Shown one piece after another: positions 26,620 to 34,479 of a DNA stretch of 64,000 nt. This stretch comes from Carboxylicivirga linearis (GTDB lineage Bacteria > Bacteroidota > Bacteroidia > Bacteroidales > Marinilabiliaceae), in the NCBI RefSeq assembly GCF_018271995.1, contig NZ_JAGUCO010000008.1:112679-176678 (forward strand). The letters run 5' to 3'. Position 1 is the stretch's first letter. Every line of letters starts with the position of its first letter. The notes under the pieces are model-generated. The model ran no database searches. It was not told the origin of the DNA and was given only the letters and a program-made list of their open reading frames with translations. Both the position numbers and the translations under genes were made by a program.

Positions 26620-27888
26620 ATGAAGGTTCTATTTATCATACCCGGTGCAGGCGATCAGTTTTATTGCGGAAATTGCTTTCGTGATAATTTGTATGCTTCA
26701 GCATTGCGTGAGGCTGGTCACGAAGTGATTATTTCGCCTTTATACCTGCCCATTAAACACGAATCGTTTCAGATTAACAGCCCTTTATTTTTTCCGGCAA
26801 CGACTTATTACATGGCTCACAAGTTTTTCAAAAAAGGCAATATGCCCAAATGGATTGAAAAACTGACTGGCTCTGAAATGATGCTCAATGTGGCAGCTTC
26901 CAAATCGGGCACTACATCGCCCAAAGGTTTGGAGGCAATGACCTTATCCATGATAAATGGTGAAGATGCTACTTTTCATGCAGAAATAAACAAGTTGACT
27001 GAATGGATTAAAAACCAGGAAAAACCAGATATCATTCATATATCCAGCTCATTGTTGATTGGTATTGCGAAGCATCTGCATAATCATCTTCAAATACCTA
27101 TTGTTTGTTCGTTACAAGACGAAGAAGTATGGATTGATAATATGGATGAAACCTACGCCAAAATTGCCTGGCAGCAGATTTCAGAAAATACCCGTTTCGT
27201 AAATAAATTAATAACCACCAGCGCATATTATAAAACCATCGCTCATCAGAAAATCGGAACAGATCATAATATAGAAGTGGTCTATCCGGGTTTCGACCAA
27301 AACAAATACGAGAAAGCAATCCCTCCAAATGATCCTGTTATTGGTTTCTTTTACAGAATGAATGAAATCAATGGCTTACATATTCTGGTGGATGCTTTTA
27401 TCAAATTGAAAGAACAGAATTCCATTCCAAATCTTAAACTAAAGATGGGAGGTGGATATAACGATCAGGATCGTCACTTTATAAGGTCATTGAAGAATCA
27501 ATTGGCACCTTATATTAACGATGTTGAATTCTGCGAAAACTATAGTCTGGATGAACACAAAGGCTTTTACGAATCTATTTCTATCATCTCTGTTCCCATT
27601 ACATTTGATGAAGGAATCGGTCTCTACCTTTGCGAAGCATTCTCCGCTGGGGTTCCAGTTGTTGAACCATCAACCGGTTCATTCCCCGAAGTAGTGGATA
27701 ATGCGGGTGTTTTATATCAACCCAACACCGCTGATGCTTTAGCCGAAGCCATCAGTAAAGCATTATCAGACAAAGAATATTACAATCAATTAAGAGATAA
27801 CGCAAAAAAACTGGCCTCAACCCGCTACAATTCAACGGTAATGGCTGGCAAGTTACTTGAAGTATACAATCAATGTTATAACCAATAA
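26620..27888 (+). CDS. Family 4 glycosyltransferase
   Basis: The 422-residue GT-B enzyme begins MKVLFIIPGAGDQF and has the C-terminal sugar-nucleotide site CEAFSAGVPVVEP with PEVVDNAGVLY (about residues 340-370), the usual E-x7-E region of family 4 enzymes. It is unusual in a cysteine-bearing N-terminal motif (FYCGNCFRDN), which some GT4 enzymes of anaerobes share. It lies in the cluster after the ABC permease by 16 bases, so it may glycosylate the cyclised isoprenoid or a carrier. No other polysaccharide gene is near. Acceptor unknown. Confidence 0.85.
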   Translation: MKVLFIIPGAGDQFYCGNCFRDNLYASALREAGHEVIISPLYLPIKHESFQINSPLFFPATTYYMAHKFFKKGNMPKWIEKLTGSEMMLNVAASKSGTTSPKGLEAMTLSMINGEDATFHAEINKLTEWIKNQEKPDIIHISSSLLIGIAKHLHNHLQIPIVCSLQDEEVWIDNMDETYAKIAWQQISENTRFVNKLITTSAYYKTIAHQKIGTDHNIEVVYPGFDQNKYEKAIPPNDPVIGFFYRMNEINGLHILVDAFIKLKEQNSIPNLKLKMGGGYNDQDRHFIRSLKNQLAPYINDVEFCENYSLDEHKGFYESISIISVPITFDEGIGLYLCEAFSAGVPVVEPSTGSFPEVVDNAGVLYQPNTADALAEAISKALSDKEYYNQLRDNAKKLASTRYNSTVMAGKLLEVYNQCYNQ

Positions 27889-27908
27889 TACATAAAGGAA
27901 AGAAAACT

Positions 27909-29186
27909 ATGAAACTACCAGACACAAACAAACTCAAATTTATGGCGCTGTTATTAATTAGTGCAGCTACTATGACAGCGATGGCGCAGGATCAGCATGG
28001 ATGGCGAGGTCCAAACCGTGATGGCATTTATCCAGAAACCGGTTTATTAAAAGAATGGCCTGCTGAAGGTCCTGAACAACTTTGGGAAACACTGGATGCA
28101 GGCAAAGGTTATTCCTCTCCGGTTATTGTAAACGACCATGTTTACATAACAGGTATGAATGAGGATGAAGACCAGGAAATATTCTCAGCCTACTCAATGG
28201 ACGGCAAAAAAGAGTACGAATTGGTTTACGGAACACCATGGCTAAAATCTTACCCTGAAACACGCACCACTCCAACTATTGTTGGAAACAGAGCCTATGT
28301 TATCAGCGGAATTGGCGAGGTGGTTTGTATCGATATCAAAAAAGGTGATATCGCATGGAAAGTAGATGGTAAAGCAGAATTTGGAGTAAAAACAGGTATT
28401 TGGGGCGTATCTGAATCACCTCTTGTATTTGATAATAAAGTAATTTTCTCTCCCGGAGGCGATACTACAACTGTTGTTGCACTTAATGCTAAAAACGGTA
28501 AAACCATTTGGCAGAGTAAATCATTGGGACAAAAATGTAACTATGCTTCTCCCCTTTTGATTGAGCATAATGGAAAATCGCAAATAATTGCTACCACCGG
28601 TCTTAGTGTTATTGGTGTTGATCCGGATAATGGTGAAATTAAGTGGAAGTTCGATGGTTTTGGTGAAGAAGCGACTAAGAATGGCTGGGAAAAAATTGCT
28701 CCTAACACTCCGCTCTATAAAGATGGTAAAATATTCGTTTGTAATGGTTACGACATGAACTCATTTATGCTTCAATTGAGCGATGATCTTACATCGGTTG
28801 AATTATTGTGGCGCAACGATGATATGGATACCCATGTTGGTGGTTTTGTTTTGGTTGATGGAACTATTTTTGGTTCAAACTGGATTGGTAACAGCAAAGG
28901 AAACTGGCTGGCAGTAGACTGGAATACAGGCGAAACAAAATACGAAACTCCCTGGGGAAGTGGAAAAAGTAAAGGATCGATCATCAGTGCTGATGATATG
29001 CTTTATTGCTACGATGAAAAACGAGGTTATGTTGGTTTAGTAAAAGCTACTCCCGAAGCCTTTGAATTGGTGAGCGACTTCCCAATCAAAAAAGGTGAAG
29101 GTCCACATTGGGCTCATCCAGTCATCGATAATGGAGTATTATATATCCGTCATGGAAGTGCTTTAATGGCATTTAAAATTAAGTAA
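27909..29186 (+). CDS. Secreted PQQ-type beta-propeller repeat protein, last cluster gene
   Basis: The 425-residue protein has a signal peptide ending MAMAQ at about residue 27 and blades IDIKKGDIAW, LNAKNGKTIW and VDPDNGEIKW. Its N-terminus (GLLKEWPAEGPEQLW) and C-terminus (HWAHPVIDNGVLYIRHGSALM) make it the close paralogue of the 9709 protein. No cofactor motif is seen. Soluble periplasmic or surface associated. A hairpin at 29193 follows the stop, so this is probably the end of the long operon. Confidence 0.88.
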   Translation: MKLPDTNKLKFMALLLISAATMTAMAQDQHGWRGPNRDGIYPETGLLKEWPAEGPEQLWETLDAGKGYSSPVIVNDHVYITGMNEDEDQEIFSAYSMDGKKEYELVYGTPWLKSYPETRTTPTIVGNRAYVISGIGEVVCIDIKKGDIAWKVDGKAEFGVKTGIWGVSESPLVFDNKVIFSPGGDTTTVVALNAKNGKTIWQSKSLGQKCNYASPLLIEHNGKSQIIATTGLSVIGVDPDNGEIKWKFDGFGEEATKNGWEKIAPNTPLYKDGKIFVCNGYDMNSFMLQLSDDLTSVELLWRNDDMDTHVGGFVLVDGTIFGSNWIGNSKGNWLAVDWNTGETKYETPWGSGKSKGSIISADDMLYCYDEKRGYVGLVKATPEAFELVSDFPIKKGEGPHWAHPVIDNGVLYIRHGSALMAFKIK

Positions 29187-29192
29187 TACATT

Positions 29193-29233
29193 AATGGTGG
29201 CACTTACTTCATTGTATTGTTGGTGCCGCCATT
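29193..29233 (+). terminator. Terminator-like hairpin at the end of the main cluster
   Basis: AATGGTGGCAC (29193-29203) pairs with GTGCCGCCATT (29223-29233), 11 bp with one G-U pair. The following sequence is only moderately T-rich (GAGATACTTATTTT), so termination may be incomplete. It lies 6 bases after the last propeller stop. Confidence 0.55.
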
Positions 29234-29340
29234 GAGATACTTATTTTCGTGTTCTTGTGTGAATTAATCGTGTTGCTACATTAACTGCATCAATGTGATA
29301 GAAAGAACCGTATTTTACAATTGAAAACTGGGAATATTAA

Positions 29341-30360
29341 ATGAAGTTTCTTTATCAATACAATACCAAAACAATTATACTAATCAGCTTAGTTAGTGCC
29401 ATTATAATTGTCTACCCCAATATCTCATACCTTCCTTGGGAATTAAGCTATTTAGATGATTCAATGAAGTGGGGTCATATTACTTTCTTTATATACAGGT
29501 ATCTTTTTTTCAGCCTTGTTGCAATGGTATTGTTAATCATCAACCTAAGAAAAACAGACACATTAGTATTCTCGAAGCGCTTTTTATACAATTTAATCAC
29601 TGGAGCGATCGCATACGGTTTATACGTATCAATTTCAATTTCCACCTGTACAAAATCAGATTGTTTTGGAAGCATCTTACTCTTCCAGTTTTTTATTACC
29701 TGTTTGTTATTTTCCTTCTTTGGTCATGTTTACCATATGTATAATGTGCAACGAAAAAAAGATCAGGAAATAGAAGACTTAAAATTCGAAAACTTGCAGA
29801 GTAAATGTGATGCACTAACCAATCAGATTAATCCTCACTTCTTCTTTAATTCGTTAAACAGTATTACTGCATTGGTGAGAAAAAAGAATGATGAAGTAAC
29901 CCTCGCTTTTGTGAATAAATTATCTGATGTATTTCGTTATATACTTCAAAGTGAAAAGAAAGGATTGGTTCCTTTGAGTGAAGAACTTGAATTTATCGAA
30001 GCTTTTAAATTCCTGATGGAAGTTCGATTTGCCAATAAGCTGGTTTTTAATATTCAGATTCCTGAAGAGAAAATGCCATTAAAACTTCCGGCTTTATCGT
30101 TATTGCCTTTAATTGATAATATTGTAGTTCATAATGTGATTGATAGCGAAAATAAAATGGTGGTTGATATTACAATGACAGAAAATGATGAAGTAAAAAT
30201 TACCAATCCTATCTATCCAAAATTATCGAAACCTCAAACCAACGGAACAGGCATACGTAATGTGAATAAACGATTTAAAATTCTTATGAATACCAAGATA
30301 CATGTGAAAAGATCGAACGATATTTTTACTGTATTGTTACCTTTACAAAAAAAGAAATGA
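29341..30360 (+). CDS. LytS-like sensor histidine kinase
   Basis: The 339-residue protein has four membrane helices in the first 130 residues, a short coiled coil, and a His_kinase (LytS/YehU) domain with the phosphorylated His in NPHFFFNSLN (H166). The ATPase part is degenerate: the N-box reads LPLIDNIVVHN rather than the usual Glu-Asn-Ala form, and a G1-like motif NGTGIRNVNKR remains. Signalling may be weak or altered. The stop overlaps the ATG of the regulator (ATGA, 30357), so the two form an operon. The adjacent cluster is a possible target, without direct evidence. Confidence 0.87.
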   Translation: MKFLYQYNTKTIILISLVSAIIIVYPNISYLPWELSYLDDSMKWGHITFFIYRYLFFSLVAMVLLIINLRKTDTLVFSKRFLYNLITGAIAYGLYVSISISTCTKSDCFGSILLFQFFITCLLFSFFGHVYHMYNVQRKKDQEIEDLKFENLQSKCDALTNQINPHFFFNSLNSITALVRKKNDEVTLAFVNKLSDVFRYILQSEKKGLVPLSEELEFIEAFKFLMEVRFANKLVFNIQIPEEKMPLKLPALSLLPLIDNIVVHNVIDSENKMVVDITMTENDEVKITNPIYPKLSKPQTNGTGIRNVNKRFKILMNTKIHVKRSNDIFTVLLPLQKKK

Positions 30361-31112
30361 GAGTTTTAATCATAGAAGATGAAACGGCGGCATACGAGAA
30401 CCTGCTAACCATTACCCAGGAAATAGACCCAACGGTTGAAGTAGTTGGCAATACCGAAAGTATCAGACAAACGGTTAAATGGATTAACGAAAACCCTAAT
30501 CCTGATCTTATTTTTATGGATATTCATCTCTCTGATGGATCAGCCTTTGAAATCTTCAACCTGATTGAAATTGAAACTCCTATTATATTCACCACAGCTT
30601 ACGATGAGCATGCTATTGAGGCATTTAAAGTGAATAGCATCGACTATTTATTAAAGCCCATTAAACCCGATGAATTAGAAAGAGCATTGACCAAATTCAA
30701 AAAACTAAATAACAACGATGTTAATCAATATTTGAAACAACTGCTCGAATTAAAATCATCAAATAATTACGCTGAAAAAATTCTGGTTCCGTATAAAGAC
30801 CAACTATTACCCATTAATGTTAGTGAAATTGCGTGCTTCTATACCAGTGATAAAAACACCTTTATCTATTTAACAAACGGTCAGAAGTATTCCTACTCCA
30901 AATCGTTGGAGCAGATCATAACCACTCTTGCCCCTGATAAATTCATCAGAGCCAATAAGCAGTTTATTGTATCAAGGGAGAGTGTAAAAAATATTACTAT
31001 TTGGTTTGATAACCGATTACTGATCACCCTTAATACTGAAGTTCCAGAACGTATTTTTATTAGTAAAAATAAGGCTTCGGAATTTAAGAATTGGATTGTA
31101 AAGAAAAACTAA
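30357..31112 (+). CDS. LytTR-family response regulator
   Basis: The 251-residue protein has a receiver domain (phospho-acceptor D55 in IFMDIHL, conserved K100 in YLLKPI) and a C-terminal LytTR DNA-binding domain (about 140-251, ending FKNWIVKKN). It pairs with the overlapping sensor kinase. A receiver-less copy of its C-terminal half lies at 33059-33539. Confidence 0.9.
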   Translation: MRVLIIEDETAAYENLLTITQEIDPTVEVVGNTESIRQTVKWINENPNPDLIFMDIHLSDGSAFEIFNLIEIETPIIFTTAYDEHAIEAFKVNSIDYLLKPIKPDELERALTKFKKLNNNDVNQYLKQLLELKSSNNYAEKILVPYKDQLLPINVSEIACFYTSDKNTFIYLTNGQKYSYSKSLEQIITTLAPDKFIRANKQFIVSRESVKNITIWFDNRLLITLNTEVPERIFISKNKASEFKNWIVKKN

Positions 31113-31141
31113 TTTAGAATGTATTTTCCAAATTAGTTTTG
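31107..31141. terminator. Bidirectional terminator
   Basis: AACTAATTT (31107-31115) pairs perfectly with AAATTAGTT (31130-31138) and is flanked by T-rich sequence on both strands. It overlaps the regulator's stop codon and can also serve the convergent gene that ends at 31187. Confidence 0.75.
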
Positions 31142-31186
31142 TTTAGCCATTATTTACTGATACAATATTTTCTTTATTAAATGCAA

Positions 31187-32893
31187 TTACATTCCTGTAT
31201 TTAAAATTGTATAAACCTCATCAGGATCAGCACTTACAGTGTATTGCTCATAGGGACTATAATAACTTTCATAATCATAGTAAACCATTACATAATAAGA
31301 TGTATTAATTTCTAAATGCTCCAAAACTGCAATACCATATTCATCTGTATTTCCTGTAACAATAGCACTACTCAATGCACTGGCAACATTACTTTCATGA
31401 TATTTTGTAAGTATTACATAGGCATTTCTCACAGGTGTACTAGAGTTGGTGCTTCCGGAATAAAACTGTAAAGTCATATCATTATACAAAATCATTACCT
31501 GATCTGCATCGAAAACTGGTTCTACAACTGTTGTTTGGTCTTCTTCAATTTTTACCTTAAAATAAGCACGTTGCGCATGACTATCATCTGTATAGGCCCA
31601 TAAAAAATACTCTCCTACCGGAACATTGTTAATTACAGCATGACCAACCGAATCCGTTTTCGTATTATACAACTTTGAAACACTTGAAAAATATGTACTA
31701 CTTGAGGTAGTTAGAGTTATATTAATATTACTTAAGCTAATAGTATCAATTGAAGTACCTGTTTCATTTTTTGCCCACCCCTTCATTTCGAATGAACCGT
31801 AAATTTTAAAAAAGGTTTCTTTATCAACTTCCAATTCAGTTGTATTAGTTAAATTATTTGAAATACTATATTGTCCAAGACGCTGATAGGTGTTCATATC
31901 GGTATAAACCCAAAGGTAATAGCTATAATAATCATCTAGTTGTGATTTATTTACCTTTGCAATTCCGCTTGAATCGGTACTTGCTACATATGTCCTGTAT
32001 GAATATGCACTATTAAAGTTACTGGAACTTGTGTTAGAAAATAATACATTCGCGTTGGAAAGATAGGTAGTATCTATATCTCCTGAAGTGGCATTATAGT
32101 CTGTATAGAAAACTTTAAACTGATATTCTGAAGAATTTGAATTAGATGTTACACCTAATTTATCACTTTCAGCATACATGACACCTTTAAAAGTTTCGTC
32201 CTTATTTATATAAATATAATATTCAGAATAATAGGTATCCATTGATAAAATATCATATCGATTACTGTTATAATAACCTAAGACAAAATATTGTCCCAAA
32301 GGAATTTGACTAGCAGATATTGAACCATCACTGTCTGTTTTTCCAATAGGAATTGCATTATTCATATATTGTTCAAATGAATAATAGGAAGAATAATCAT
32401 CTACAGGAATAAGTGCAATGTTTAATGTATCAGCCGCATAATAATCATTAAAATCATCAAAGGCATATATTTCTAAATCTAATGACCCTACATATTTAGA
32501 TAAATCAACTGTACGCGTCTCCACTTCACCAATCACAACCTGAACGAAATTAAATATGGTATAATCTTCATTGTCTTTTGTAGTAATTTCGCAATAAACC
32601 AGGTATAAACCGCTATTGATTTTTCCGAACTCAGCCTTCCCATTTTTATCTGTATAAACAGTCTTAATGGCATAATCTTCCGATGGCCCAAAAGAAATAC
32701 CATAACTAAATAATTCAGAATCTATCAAATACAACTTAGCACTATCAATTGGCTCCCCAAGTGGGTCAATAATACTATATTCCAACGATCCTGTTTCTTC
32801 AATTACAACATTAATATCATCAATTGAATTATCACATGAAACAAAAAACAAAGTTACTAATACAAAAACAGTAAAATTTAGAATAGTTTTCAT
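31187..32893 (-). CDS. Surface-type lipoprotein with repeated beta-sandwich domains
   Basis: The 568-residue protein has a lipoprotein signal (LVTLFFVSC, Cys at residue 20). The rest is several beta-sandwich units that resemble carboxypeptidase-regulatory-like or Cna-B-like domains (TDKNGKAEFGKINSGLYLVY, TDSDGSISASQIPLGQYFVL, NTDEYGIAVLEHLEINTSYYV). It is Tyr/Ser-rich with no enzyme motif, so it is probably a structural or adhesive outer-membrane lipoprotein. It lies between the LytTR regulator and its partial copy, which suggests that it came with the rearrangement. Confidence 0.75.
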   Translation of the reverse strand: MKTILNFTVFVLVTLFFVSCDNSIDDINVVIEETGSLEYSIIDPLGEPIDSAKLYLIDSELFSYGISFGPSEDYAIKTVYTDKNGKAEFGKINSGLYLVYCEITTKDNEDYTIFNFVQVVIGEVETRTVDLSKYVGSLDLEIYAFDDFNDYYAADTLNIALIPVDDYSSYYSFEQYMNNAIPIGKTDSDGSISASQIPLGQYFVLGYYNSNRYDILSMDTYYSEYYIYINKDETFKGVMYAESDKLGVTSNSNSSEYQFKVFYTDYNATSGDIDTTYLSNANVLFSNTSSSNFNSAYSYRTYVASTDSSGIAKVNKSQLDDYYSYYLWVYTDMNTYQRLGQYSISNNLTNTTELEVDKETFFKIYGSFEMKGWAKNETGTSIDTISLSNINITLTTSSSTYFSSVSKLYNTKTDSVGHAVINNVPVGEYFLWAYTDDSHAQRAYFKVKIEEDQTTVVEPVFDADQVMILYNDMTLQFYSGSTNSSTPVRNAYVILTKYHESNVASALSSAIVTGNTDEYGIAVLEHLEINTSYYVMVYYDYESYYSPYEQYTVSADPDEVYTILNTGM

Positions 32894-33058
32894 TTGAGCT
32901 TGATTTAAAAAAATGGTTAATTCAAATAGAATCCTCTAGTAAATATCAATCCTATTTGCAGATAAATATATAAAGAAAATTCAATATAATATAATTAAAA
33001 TTACAAGTTACTATTGTTAAAAATTAATATTAAACTTGAGACCTGAACGATTCTTATA

Positions 33059-33539
33059 TTTAAGGTGAATAGCATATTTATTAAAACCTATCAAGCCGGA
33101 TGAATTAGAAAGAGCATTAGCCAAATTCAAAAAACTAAATAACAGCGATGTTAATCAATATCTGAAGCAACTACTTGAATTAAAGTCATCGAACAATTAT
33201 GCTGTGAAAATTTTGGTTCCATTTAAAGATCAACTATTACTCATTAACATTAGTGATATTTCTTGCTTTTACACCAGCGATAAAAACACATTTATCTATT
33301 TAACTAACGGACAAAAATATTCTTATTCAAAATCATTGGAACAGATTGCAACCACTCTTAATCCAGACCAATTCAATAGAGCCAACAAGCAATTTATCGT
33401 ATCGCGAGAAAGAGTGAAGAATATTACTATCTGGTTCGATAATCGTTTACTCATCACCCTGGATACAAAAGTTCCTGAACGTATTTTTATCAGTAAGAAT
33501 AAAGCCTCAGAATTTAAGAATTGGATTGTGAAGAAGTAA
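33059..33539 (+). pseudogene. Receiver-less partial copy of the LytTR regulator
   Basis: The sequence from 33059 matches codons about 90-251 of the regulator at 30357. A 5-base gap (TCGAC missing after GCA at 33074) shifts the frame, and the whole receiver start is absent. The LytTR part is intact and can be read from GTG 33204 as 111 residues, about 90 percent identical to the parent. Many differences are silent third-base changes (8 in one 36-base stretch with no amino-acid change), so the copy was under protein-level selection. It could still make a stand-alone DNA-binding domain. I see no promoter. Confidence 0.7.
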
Positions 33540-33571
33540 ATTTCCTATAACAATATAAAATTCAGAATCTA

Positions 33572-34282
33572 TCACTTTGATTTTGCAAAAGTATAAGCAA
33601 TTCCAATCCCTATTCTGAGACCACTCCAATCCGGAGTAATCGGATTTCCATTTATTGGATTGGTTAATTCAATACCACCTGAAGAATCGGTTAATACATT
33701 ATCACCCATTGAAAGGGAATAGCCTACATGTGATTCAAGTAAGAGTGATTTTAGAGGATAGGTAAAATAAAGTGAAGGCTCCACAAAATAATTAGTGGAT
33801 TTGAGAATTAAATCATCTTCAATAATTACACTTTCATTTACACTATAATACTCATCAATTTTTAAATGAGAAAAACTGAAACCAGATGACAAACGCAGAT
33901 AAGCTTCCATTTTACTCATTTTTAATAACAGTGCATCCACATGCAAAGCCGGCATATGAGTATCTGGCCTCATATCTAAGCTGTACTCTATACCTTCTTC
34001 TTTTGTTGATATGCGCGATTCTGCTCTTAAATAGGAATAGTTTATCCCAAAGGAAACTTTCGAAAATTGATAGGATAAGCCAGGTCTGTAATAAAAAGCT
34101 GCCGGAAATTTCTTTACTTGCCTTCCATTATAAGGAAGATCTTCCAAAACCATTTCATTTAAAGATTTTAATCCATCCAGCTTATAAAGCCCAACTCCTA
34201 CTTCCATAGACATTTTAAAGTTTTGAGAGCTAACTTCTAAAGCCGATATAAAAAGTACAAAAACACATAAGTAATATTTCAT
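33572..34282 (-). CDS. Outer-membrane beta-barrel-like protein
   Basis: The 236-residue protein has a signal peptide (ending at VSSQ near residue 20). Alternating hydrophobic strands and a final aromatic-containing strand (GLRIGIGIAYTFAKSK) are typical of small porin-like barrels. Strand-like segments include FYYRPGLSYQFSKV and FVEPSLYFTYPLKSL. Family not recognised. It is a single gene with about 200 bases upstream that show no clear promoter. Confidence 0.7.
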   Translation of the reverse strand: MKYYLCVFVLFISALEVSSQNFKMSMEVGVGLYKLDGLKSLNEMVLEDLPYNGRQVKKFPAAFYYRPGLSYQFSKVSFGINYSYLRAESRISTKEEGIEYSLDMRPDTHMPALHVDALLLKMSKMEAYLRLSSGFSFSHLKIDEYYSVNESVIIEDDLILKSTNYFVEPSLYFTYPLKSLLLESHVGYSLSMGDNVLTDSSGGIELTNPINGNPITPDWSGLRIGIGIAYTFAKSK

Positions 34283-34430
34283 ATTGATCTGTACTTAAAA
34301 TAAATAGAGCTCTAAAATATTAAGCTTTTGTATAACAATTGAATAATACATTATGTATAGATATCCTGTTGTAAATGTGTAAAAAGCACATAAATATCTA
34401 AAAAATATTGTTACTAACAATATGAAGCAA

Positions 34431-34459
34431 AAAAGGGCTGCCCATTCAGACAGCCCCTT
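34431..34459 (-). terminator. Rho-independent terminator of the adhesin gene
   Basis: Read on the minus strand, GGGGCTG pairs with CAGCCC (one unpaired G) around an 8-10 base loop, followed by TTTTTTGC. It lies 21 bases after the stop of the large adhesin gene. Confidence 0.8.
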
Positions 34460-34479
34460 CCATAACTATTTAACCCTAA

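Noticed and set aside
1924..29186. Propellers as true PQQ-dependent dehydrogenases
   Set aside because: No heme site and no visible quinone or calcium ligand set. PQQ-type repeats alone define the fold, not the enzyme.
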